From positions 558,001 to 622,000 of the forward strand of contig BAAHQB010000099.1 of assembly GCA_054601695.1 (NCBI GenBank): 64,000 nt of DNA, given 5' to 3'. Of the stretch, positions 49,431 through 64,000 are shown in pieces. Position numbers and translations under genes: made by a program. Each line of letters begins with the position of its first letter. Positions within the stretch are counted from its first letter, which is position 1. The notes beneath the pieces were generated by a model. It was not told the origin of the DNA and searched no databases. It was given only the letters and a program-made list of their open reading frames with translations. Source of the DNA: Amorphochlora amoebiformis (taxonomy: Eukaryota; Cercozoa; Chlorarachniophyceae).

Positions 49431-49965
49431 ATGCACATATGACACATTCAAATCAAGCTCGTTATTGCACATATAAAAGGCTCATTACAATCGTTACAAT
49501 GCACAGATGACATATTAAGATGAAGTCAGGTACTTGTACCATGTGAACGGCTTGTAATGCACATATGACACATGAGGTGAAGGCAGATAGTTAAAAATAG
49601 TATGTGAAAGGCTTGTAATGCACATATGCATGTGACGCATGGAATGAACGTAGATAGTTATACACGGGAATGACACATGAAATGAAGGTAGATAGAGAGT
49701 TATACGCCATGTGAAAGGCTTGTAACATATGAGTCAAAGCCTTGTAATGCACATATGACACATTGAAATGATAATCAGAATGTTATACCATGTGAAAGCC
49801 TTGTATTGTAATGCACATATGGCACATGAATTCATGTGGATTGCTGTATACCATGCGAAAGGCTGTAATGCACATATGCACATATGCATGTGACACGTGA
49901 AATGAAGGTAGATAGTTATATACCAAGTGAAAGGCTCGTTACAATCGTTACAATCAGCAGACCAC
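49430..49965. repeat. Degenerate tandem repeat (AAAGGCTTGTAATGCACATATGACAC)
   Basis: Seven to eight degenerate units of ~60-70 bases, each with GCACATATGACAC, AAATGAAGGTAGATAGTTAT and CCATGTGAAAGGCT text, variously truncated. ATGCACATATG is nearly invariant. Confidence 0.88.
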
Positions 49966-50006
49966 TCATCTGGTTCCCTGTAAGATATACATATCTTTTT
50001 TTAATA

Positions 50007-50051
<45 letters not shown>

Positions 50052-50207
50052 GTATATATATAATACACAAATGTATATATATATATAACATTTACATATA
50101 TGGAACGTGAATATATGTAATAATACAATAATGGAAATGTACGTATATGAATATGTATTATATTCATATATTATATATGTATGTATATATTACGTATATA
50201 TATATAT

Positions 50208-50353
<146 letters not shown>

Positions 50354-50537
50354 ATATATATATTATATATGCCTTAGTACATATTAATAAGTGCAATAAT
50401 TGAATATTTGTGTATACAAATCGTTTGACACGCAATTGTGATTATACAACACAAACAAAACTATGCAATTATGTATACATACATGCATAAATATAGATGT
50501 CATAAATGTACATACATATACATATATATATATATAT

Positions 50538-50570
<33 letters not shown>

Positions 50571-50646
50571 TTACATATAAACATATCTTTCCATATTGAA
50601 ACGACACTAGACACGTGTGATAATGAGGTGTAAAAGCATGCGATGC

Positions 50647-51204
50647 TTAAAAAAAAAATCGGCAACATGACATCATAGGTATGTCGATACCACATAACGA
50701 TGCTAGTGGGGCCATTTGCGTCCAAGTGAGTCCTAGATTGCATTCGTGACGCACTTCTGCAGTTGTTTCATTTGGATTAGGGTTAGGCTTAAGCTTAAGA
50801 GCTCGTGAGGGTTACTCTTAAGTAAGGTTAGGTTAGGGTTAAGGTTAATAATAATGCAAAGAACACATACTCTACCCGAGAGCTAACCCAATACGTTTAC
50901 CCTAAGCTATCAATCGAAGTTTCATTCCGAACACATCCTGAATGACGTATTTCTGGAATGTGACGATCTCTACTGTACCCTAACACTAACCCTCAGCCTA
51001 TTCTTAATCAAAGCAGGTAATGCATGATAGGTCTACGGTTTGGGTTTAAATTAGCTAGCTCTAGGGGTAAGCGTTAGCATAGCATGGGGTATCATTAGGC
51101 TTATGCTTAGGATTACGACTGGAGTAGATTTTGTTAACGATAGATGATATATACGTATAAAAGTAGAGAAATTTACTTGTACGGTCGATGCGAAAGAACT
51201 CCAC
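50647..51204 (-). CDS. 3' end of an unrecognised minus-strand gene, two exons
   Basis: Exon 51177-51204 (acceptor CCTAG, peptide VEFFRIDRT, donor GTAAAT, phase 1) joins exon 50647-50756 (acceptor ACTGCAG). That exon reads VRHECNLGLTWTQMAPLASL then CGIDIPMMSCC and reaches TAA. Upstream exons were not found; a TTAGGG block sits immediately upstream. A different frame of the second exon is also open, but the chosen one is the only one that fits the first exon. Confidence 0.45.
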
Positions 51205-51262
51205 CTAGGATTAGGGTTAGGGTTAGGGTTAGGGTTAGGGTTAGGGTTAGGGTTAGGTTAGA
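50775..51262 (+). repeat. Interstitial TTAGGG units
   Basis: Degenerate GGGTTAGGCTTAAG text at 50776-50845 and a near-perfect array of about eight TTAGGG at 51208-51262, at the edges of the minus-strand exons described at 50.6-51.2 kb. Confidence 0.88.
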
Positions 51263-51418
51263 GTTAGACTGAGTATTTCGTTCTGTCAGACTCAAATTGT
51301 ATCTTAGTTTTTGGTTTTAGCTATTATGATACTCGTTGTGTAGAAATCCATGATGATTTAAATATGGGCAGGATGCTATTATTTCCTCTCTCTCACTTGA
51401 CTCTCTCTCTCTCCCAAC

Positions 51419-51787
51419 ATGCACGAACCCTCCCACTCTAAGATCGCTACAGCCGAATACATCTCTACGCACACGCCTCATATACATACTCTCAAACACA
51501 TTCTAAAACCAGCTCAACACAACACTCATTTTGTATGTATTAAACTCTACGCACCAAAGCCAAACTCTAACCTAATGCCTAAACGTAACCCTAGCCCTAA
51601 CCCTAACCCTAACCCTAACCCTAACCCTCAGGCTAATCCGAAGCACCCTTTCCGTCGCAGTTTTGGAATCTAAGATTGCCGATGAAAGACTCGTCATATT
51701 GCAGGTATAAGCGAGGCCAGATTCGAATAGCCTATGTGGACAAACTCAAAAAGTCACTCTCACAGGATCATTGCCCTGCTTATTCTT
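51419..51787 (+). CDS. 5' end of a plus-strand gene, two exons around a CCCTAA intron
   Basis: ATG at 51419 opens an exon to 51532 (MHEPSHSKIATAEYI... ending NTHF, donor GTATGT, phase 0). A second exon starts at 51661 after GTCGCAG and reads FWNLRLPMKDSSYC, then YKRGQIRIAYVDKLKKSLSQ and DHCPAYSC, with a possible donor after 51787. The intron contains about eight CCCTAA units, the TTAGGG repeat in reverse orientation. Later candidate pieces are at 51895-51906 and 52346-52434. I do not recognise the protein. Confidence 0.42.
51580..51632 (-). repeat. CCCTAA array (TTAGGG on the minus strand)
   Basis: About eight CCCTAA units. It is oriented opposite to the array at 51208-51262, only ~320 bases away, so the two face each other as inverted telomere-type blocks. 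Confidence 0.92.
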
Positions 51788-51827
51788 GTGTTATTTATAT
51801 GTATCTATATATCTATGTGTCTAGATA

Positions 51828-51878
<51 letters not shown>

Positions 51879-52181
51879 CATATACTGACACAGTACCGCA
51901 TACCTGTAAATATACACATGCACATCAAATATATATATATATATATATATGTTTTTATGTATGTGTGTATATATATATATATATGTATATATATGTGTGT
52001 ATATATGGGTATATATTTATATATATACGTATGTACGTAATATAATAATAGATTTATATATATATATATATATATATATGTACAAATATATATATATATA
52101 TGTAGATATAAATATATGTGTATGTATAAATATCTATATACATATATAAATATGTACGAATATATATATATATATATATAT

Positions 52182-52218
<37 letters not shown>

Positions 52219-52290
52219 GTGCATATGTACATATGTGTATACAATGCTATGCATGTAACACATACACACACACATGTTATTTTTACACAG

Positions 52291-52337
<47 letters not shown>

Positions 52338-52464
52338 TATAACATGTTTGCATATGTTGTGGACCTTGATACTGGAGCTTATGAGCAATACTTTACTGTT
52401 TTTCTTCGCATCATAACCACGATTCTTGTACTTAAAAGTTAAAAATTTCGGATAAGATTACTAT

Positions 52465-52870
52465 TTCTTAGGCTTAGGGTTAGGGCAGGAAGCAATTTCA
52501 GGCTATCATCAGGCTTAGAGGGTTAGGCTACAATTACCCAAGGAGGCTTGTAGATGAGAAATTTACAACTAGACTTAGGGGTTTCAGTAGGTAGCGTCAT
52601 AAGCTTGCAATGAGGCTTATAGGTACAGGATTGGGTGTACAATTAGGCTTAGCGGGTTAGGGCAGGGAGCATAACAAGCTCACGATTAGGCTTAAAGGGC
52701 TAGAGTAGGGAGCACATAAGCTTACAACTAGGCTAGAGGGCATAACAAGCTTATAATTAGGCTTAAAGGGCTAGAGTAGGGAGCACTTAAGCTTACAAAT
52801 AGGCTTGAAAGGGTAAGGTAGGGAGCACATAAGGTTACATTTAGGCTTAGATGATGAGAACAGGAGGCAT
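52465..52870. repeat. Degenerate tandem repeat (GGCTTAAAGGGCTAGAGTAG)
   Basis: Units of ~60-70 bases containing AGGCTTA, GGGCTAGAGTAGGGAGCACA and TAAGCTTACAA repeat about six times. The units look like expanded derivatives of TTAGGG/TTAGGC text. Confidence 0.85.
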
Positions 52871-53013
52871 ATGTAGGGGTTGGCAAGGGTTTCAGTGTGC
52901 TGTGTGTGAATATATATAAATATATGGTGTATATGTGTCTATGTACTATATGCTTGTATACGTGTACATAATGTTTATTTATATATGTAGATATATTTCT
53001 ACATGTATGCATA

Positions 53014-53119
<106 letters not shown>

Positions 53120-53129
53120 TATGACATTT

Positions 53130-58447
<5,318 letters not shown>

Positions 58448-58562
58448 CTACACAATAGATACGTATTTATACATATAATATATATCTACATATATGCACA
58501 TACATTTATAAAAACATATATACACATATATGTATATATATATACATATATATTAATATATA

Positions 58563-58593
<31 letters not shown>

Positions 58594-58596
58594 ACA

Positions 58597-58644
<48 letters not shown>

Positions 58645-58689
58645 CATGTATATATAAATATGAATTATATATACATATATACATCAAAA

Positions 58690-58890
58690 TGGATATGTCT
58701 AGATGATGTATATGCATATATGTGTACACGTGGTGATGAATAGATTGAGCTATGGTTATGTGACACATGCGTATTATCTTTTGTGTGCATGTGTGCGCAT
58801 GAATATGCAAAATTGAGTTATGGCTAATATGATACATGTATATATATATGTTATATATGTAAAGGTGCATGAATTGACCTATGCTTGATG
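58690..58890. repeat. Three degenerate ~75-base copies
   Basis: GATTGAGCTATGGTTATGTG, AATTGAGTTATGGCTAATAT and AATTGACCTATGCTTGATGT, each followed by GATACA or GACACA text, lie next to the candidate exon 58902-58951 on its downstream (minus-strand) side. Confidence 0.7.
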
Positions 58891-58901
58891 TGATACACAA
58901 C

Positions 58902-58951
58902 CCTTGACGCAGCAGTTAAAATCTACATATCGACATATCAGATGTTTTATA
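58902..58951 (-). CDS. Candidate exon upstream of the myotubularin active-site exon
   Basis: After TTTCTAG the minus strand reads [16 protein letters not shown] and ends at GGGTTGTG, a possible donor. Its content resembles the helix that precedes the active site in myotubularins (K-H-I/L near the W-hxxI region), but its phase-1 end does not fit the phase-2 start of exon 58396-58447. An extra exon or another donor is needed. Confidence 0.3.
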
Positions 58952-58986
58952 CTAGAAACGTGTACATACACACTCGTATGTATATG

Positions 58987-59019
<33 letters not shown>

Positions 59020-59035
59020 ATATGTATATAGAGTG

Positions 59036-59069
<34 letters not shown>

Positions 59070-59226
59070 ATATATATATGTATATGTATATGTTATATAC
59101 ATATATAGATATATATATACACATATATTATATGTATATGTATGTATATGTATATATATATATATATTTATAAATTCGTGTGTATCATAAAAACGTATAT
59201 GTCAGTATATATGTAGTTTATAATGA

Positions 59227-59260
<34 letters not shown>

Positions 59261-59452
59261 GTACATATAAAAACATAAGTATATACTGGGCGATACATTC
59301 ATATTTATATACATATTGATATATGTATTTGTATTCCAGTTATATACGTGCATATCTAAATATAATACCCAGAATCATACTCGATCTAATGTCGTCTTTT
59401 ATGCTTTTCATGCACGTAAAATGTAGAGAAAAGGAATACAATGCATATATGT

Positions 59453-59513
<61 letters not shown>

Positions 59514-59537
59514 CATATATCTATATATAAATATATA

Positions 59538-59701
<164 letters not shown>

Positions 59702-59748
59702 TAATGTATGTAAATATATTCAAATATATACATATGTATATATGTATA

Positions 59749-59785
<37 letters not shown>

Positions 59786-59985
59786 CATACATACATATAT
59801 ATATATGTATATATACATATATACACATATATGTATATATGTATAATAACAAATATATTGATACGTAATGGTGAATATATATTTGTAATGTTTGTACATA
59901 CATCTCGATATGATATGGCAAACCTGCGAAATATGCCGCATCCATCCACTGCGGTGTACCTATATTGCCCAATAATATACACTAG

Positions 59986-59994
<9 letters not shown>

Positions 59995-60052
<58 letters not shown>

Positions 60053-60085
60053 TGTATCTAAATTGCCCATTAATATACACTATTC

Positions 60086-60095
<10 letters not shown>
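59995..60095 (-). repeat. Duplicated acceptor region
   Basis: GGTGTACCTATATTGCCCAATAATATACAC (59953-59982, plus strand) recurs as GGTGTATCTAAATTGCCCATTAATATACAC (60051-60080). On the minus strand the first is an acceptor (GGGCAATATAG) leading into an open island (59922-59963). The second is a decayed copy on its upstream side. Confidence 0.75.
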
Positions 60096-60124
<29 letters not shown>

Positions 60125-60128
<4 letters not shown>

Positions 60129-60478
60129 GGATGAGGATTTAAAAACTTTGATAGGCTTATATGACACACTCTACTATGACAGCGATTAGGGTTAGGATGA
60201 GATTTCATAGGCTTAGGATACACTCTACCATTACACTTAGGATAAGTTTTAATTTAAGATTAGAAATTGGGAATAAGATTAGGTTTAAGAAGTGTATGTT
60301 AATAGATCTACTACATGAGTTCCAGAGTTCATCTGTACTTGGCTTTGTTAGGGGCGGAGATACTCATACAAGGGTAGGGTTAGTGATAACCTTAGATTAG
60401 GTCTAGGGTTAGGGTAAGGGTTAGGGTTAGGGTTAGGGTTAGGGGTAGGGTTAAGGCTAGGGTTAAGATCAAGATTAG
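60125..60478 (+). repeat. Interstitial TTAGGG block
   Basis: Degenerate TTAGGATGAG and AGGCTTAGGA text at 60125-60275, then TTAGGG units at 60375-60478, near-perfect at 60411-60442. A plus frame across it (60161-60400) is open, but has no partner and is likely incidental. Confidence 0.85.
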
Positions 60479-60486
60479 GATGTTAC

Positions 60487-60670
60487 TTTTAGCATCCAGT
60501 CTGCATCGTCGGAAGTACTATTGATCTAGAGTTATACATATAAAAAGTTGTATATATATTTATAAATATATATATGTATGTATATATATATATATGTATA
60601 TTATGTATTTACATTCCTCCATATGCGTGCATATAAATAAATACGTATAGATTTATGTGAATATGTATTA

Positions 60671-60762
<92 letters not shown>

Positions 60763-60883
60763 TATATATGTATATATATATATATGTATATGTACGTATG
60801 TATTATAAAAATCTATACATATTTGAGAAGGGGTTTTCATGACAAGTGTAAGCACATGAATGTACAAATCTTATGGGTGTACA

Positions 60884-60927
<44 letters not shown>

Positions 60928-60944
60928 TACACACATAAGATATA

Positions 60945-60978
<34 letters not shown>

Positions 60979-60988
60979 AATATATATG

Positions 60989-61045
<57 letters not shown>

Positions 61046-61066
61046 ATATATAATATATATATATAA

Positions 61067-61118
<52 letters not shown>

Positions 61119-61212
61119 CACATATTTGGGTTATATATTGTGATTACAGCGGCGCGAAAAAGATGTAAACTCCCTCGGATGGAGTGGATATTTCCAATAT
61201 CTGATACAATTA

Positions 61213-61256
<44 letters not shown>

Positions 61257-61257
61257 A

Positions 61258-61303
<46 letters not shown>

Positions 61304-61355
61304 TTCTTACATACAGACATACATAAAAAAAATAGGGATATATGTTTATAGCCTC

Positions 61356-61394
<39 letters not shown>

Positions 61395-61398
61395 AATG

Positions 61399-61435
<37 letters not shown>

Positions 61436-61461
61436 CTCATATATATAAGATATACACTCAT

Positions 61462-61513
<52 letters not shown>

Positions 61514-61537
61514 TGAATATTTTCCTACATATATATA

Positions 61538-61576
<39 letters not shown>

Positions 61577-62024
61577 TGAAAGATTGAATGTAGAAAAAGT
61601 GATGTTGGCATACATGTTTTGTGTACCGAGAACAAACCAAACTCAATAACTACTATCTACAATAACCCTAGCATCTACAATAACCCTAGCATCTACAAGA
61701 ACCCTAACATCTACAATAACCCTAGCATCTACAGTAACACTAGCATCTACAATAACCCTAGCATCTACAATAACCCTAGCATCTACAAGAACCCTAGCAT
61801 CTACAATAGCCCAGCATCTACAATAACCCTAGCATCTACAAGAATCCTAGCATCTACAATAACCCTAGCATCTACAATAACACTAGCATCTACAATAACC
61901 CTAGCATCTACAATAACCCTGGCATCTACAATAAGCCTAGCATCTACAATAAGGGTAGAATATACAATAAGCCTAACATCTGCAATAAACTGCCACATGG
62001 TAAGCAAACTTCTTACAGCCGAAT

Positions 62025-62102
<78 letters not shown>

Positions 62103-62166
62103 TATATATATATATATATACATACACACATACACTATGCGCATCTATATGAAAAATATTCATAAA

Positions 62167-62235
<69 letters not shown>

Positions 62236-62242
62236 CTATATC

Positions 62243-62273
<31 letters not shown>

Positions 62274-62445
62274 GTATATTGTATAGTGCACGTACCCTGA
62301 AAGGACAGCTTACAATGTTGATATCGTTTGATATTCTCCGTGCCCTAGTCGAGGTTATACACACTCTTAACAAAAGGATTACTGTTCTTAATGTAACCCG
62401 TTTAAACACACGAAGCTCAGGGATTGAAGAAAGGATCCTCTTCAT
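60487..62445 (-). CDS. Candidate N-terminal exons, perhaps of the myotubularin gene
   Basis: An ATG at 62445 opens an exon to 62314 ([19 protein letters not shown]..., donor GTAAGC, phase 0). It fits 61627-61656 ([10 protein letters not shown], donor GTACAC), 61148-61200 ([17 protein letters not shown], donor GTAATC) and 60819-60869 ([16 protein letters not shown]), all in phase. A further good island, 60487-60525 ([13 protein letters not shown], donor GTAACA), is in phase 0 and so does not join 60819-60869 directly. No domain is recognisable. The same strand and continuous exon-intron texture make an N-terminal (GRAM-like) region of the phosphatase possible, but it could be a separate gene. 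The plus strand over 62279-62464 is also open. Confidence 0.4.
61655..61985. repeat. 18-bp minisatellite (AATAACCCTAGCATCTAC)
   Basis: About eighteen units with single-base variants. On the minus strand each reads GTAGATGCTAGGGTTATT and offers a TTATTGTAG acceptor. The array abuts exon 61627-61656, whose own start (TTATTGTAG|ATAGTAG) resembles one unit. Frames through it give VIVDAR repeats and are not genes. Confidence 0.95.
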
Positions 62446-62509
62446 TAGTGTAAGGTTACATTAGGGAAACTATTCACGACGCGTACGGACGGCAAAAAGA
62501 AGAAATGGA

Positions 62510-62670
62510 ATAAAGCGTATGCATGAGTCACATGGTTAGCAATGCATAACCATCTAAGGTGAATGCATGAGTTACATGGCTAGCAATACATAGACACACA
62601 CATCACTGACACATAGATGGTGAATGCATGAGTTACAAGGCTAGCAATACATAGCCATATATATCACTGT
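62510..62670. repeat. Tandem ~62-bp repeat (GTGAATGCATGAGTTACATG)
   Basis: Three units beginning near 62517, 62560 and 62620, each with GCATGAGT(T/C)ACA and GGCTAGCAATACATAG, with the length of the tail varying. Confidence 0.85.
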
Positions 62671-62839
62671 GTCAATGACGACTTATGGTTGTAATGCTTA
62701 TATCACTTTAGACATAAGTTGCTATTTAGCCAGTGTGCGTTAGAGGCGAATGGATATACACATAGTTGATGTTTGCCATGTCAGAGTAGGGGTGCGATTA
62801 CAGCGATTACCCTAACATTCGAGTAATGTTTGCATCGGG

Positions 62840-62960
62840 ATGGGTTAGAGTTGGGCTTAGGCTGCTTAGGCTTAGGCTCAGGCTTAGGCTTAGGCTCAGG
62901 CTTAGGCTTAGGCTCAGGCTTAGGCTAAGGCTCAGGGTGAGGATTGAGATCTTGGTGAGG
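62840..62960 (+). repeat. TTAGGC-type telomere-variant array
   Basis: GGCTTAGGCTTAGGCTCAGG-style units alternate TTAGGC and TCAGGC for ~100 bases. It is a variant of the TTAGGG text elsewhere, with G-to-C at the last position. Confidence 0.85.
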
Positions 62961-63032
62961 ATTAAGGTCATTGGATTACCTTTCCTTTGAAACTGTTTGC
63001 GTCGGCAGCAATCTTACTCCTGGGTACACACG

Positions 63033-63070
<38 letters not shown>

Positions 63071-63092
63071 AATATATAAATACATACATATA

Positions 63093-63131
<39 letters not shown>

Positions 63132-63475
63132 TTTAATATATGTATGTATGTGTATATTATATCTATATGTGTATATGTGTGTATATGTGTATATATATAT
63201 ATATAATCGAATATGCATATATGCATATATTTATATTTTGTATATATATACATGTTACGTTTACATAAACAAGCAGTTAGTAAGAACATTAACGGTAGTA
63301 TAGTATAACGTAGGTGAGCATAATAGACAGATGATGCCTTCCAAGCTAAAGTAATGAATGAGATGAGGACAGTGAGGCGAATCATACGCTAATACAGGTT
63401 CACTCGATGTTGGGTTTTAGGGGAATCGTAGGGTTTGGGTGGTGATAGGGGAATGATAGGGTAAGAAGAGCATAC

Positions 63476-63528
63476 CGACAGTCTATAATCACTAACCGAT
63501 CGTCACCCCTTGGACGACATTTACTCTC
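63476..63528 (-). CDS. Possible rhodanese/CDC25-like exon
   Basis: After ATTCAG the minus strand reads [18 protein letters not shown], ending at donor GTATGC in phase 2. The string LVIIDCR(Y) resembles the start of a rhodanese-fold domain (hydrophobic strand then D-C/V-R), as in CDC25 phosphatases and sulfurtransferases. An island at 63288-63345 fits its phase but does not supply the expected E-F/Y-x-x-G-H-I sequence. The evidence is one short motif. Confidence 0.3.
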
Positions 63529-63582
63529 CTGAATGTGTATGGATACATGTATGTATACAATGTTATACATGTATATATATGT

Positions 63583-63648
<66 letters not shown>

Positions 63649-63671
63649 TATATGTATATGTATCTATATTA

Positions 63672-63715
<44 letters not shown>

Positions 63716-63727
63716 GAAATATATGCG

Positions 63728-63767
<40 letters not shown>

Positions 63768-63832
63768 TTGTGCATATATATATATATATATATACATATA
63801 CATACATATGTATATTTACTATATATATATAT

Positions 63833-63948
<116 letters not shown>

Positions 63949-64000
63949 GCTTCTGTGATTGCATAAATATGTAAATCCAGTTACATATATATAACACATA

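Overview
This is nuclear DNA of a eukaryote, almost certainly a protist and plausibly a microalga. All recognisable coding sequence is split by GT-AG introns. The intron filler is overwhelmingly (TA)n microsatellite. Blocks of TTAGGG, the telomere motif of many animals, fungi and protists, lie inside introns and spacers. A drug/metabolite (EamA) transporter resembling plastid-type members suggests a plastid-bearing lineage, but I cannot name the species. Nearly all long reading frames in the window translate to Tyr-Ile runs from (TA)n and are not genes.

The real genes were found by looking for short non-TA islands bounded by AG and GT and checking that reading phase is kept across each proposed splice. 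Four chains of exons hold together over 9 to 14 exons each, and conserved family motifs appear across the junctions.

Layout: (1) 0.6-2.7 kb, plus, fragments of an unrecognised gene, followed by a GC-richer block at 2.8-4.6 kb and a CTAG-rich spacer at 4.6-5.5 kb. (2) 5.98-11.1 kb, minus, eleven exons of an unrecognised soluble protein. (3) 12.9-20.07 kb, minus, a complete ten-exon family 25-like glycosyltransferase with a signal peptide. (4) 20.3-34.6 kb, plus, an EamA-family transporter in fourteen exons, divergent from gene 3 across about 230 bp. (5) a CTAG-rich spacer, then 35.5-43.9 kb, minus, a two-finger C2H2 zinc-finger protein convergent with gene 4. (6) spacer 44-46 kb, then small plus-strand exons at 46.3-47.5 kb. 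(7) 48.0-48.7 kb, minus, FYVE-domain exons. (8) 50.6-51.8 kb, short exons on both strands. (9) 53.1-58.4 kb, minus, a myotubularin-family phosphoinositide phosphatase with its Cys-x5-Arg active site, possibly starting as far up as 62.4 kb. (10) 63.5 kb, minus, one possible rhodanese-like exon.

The most unusual feature is a repeated pattern of exon-edge duplication. The 5' edge of an exon (with its acceptor) is copied upstream, or the 3' edge (with its donor) is copied downstream, several times per intron, with (TA)n between copies. It appears in at least three genes and looks like a way in which introns grow here. A related observation is that (TA)n can itself supply both GTATAT donors and ATATAG acceptors.
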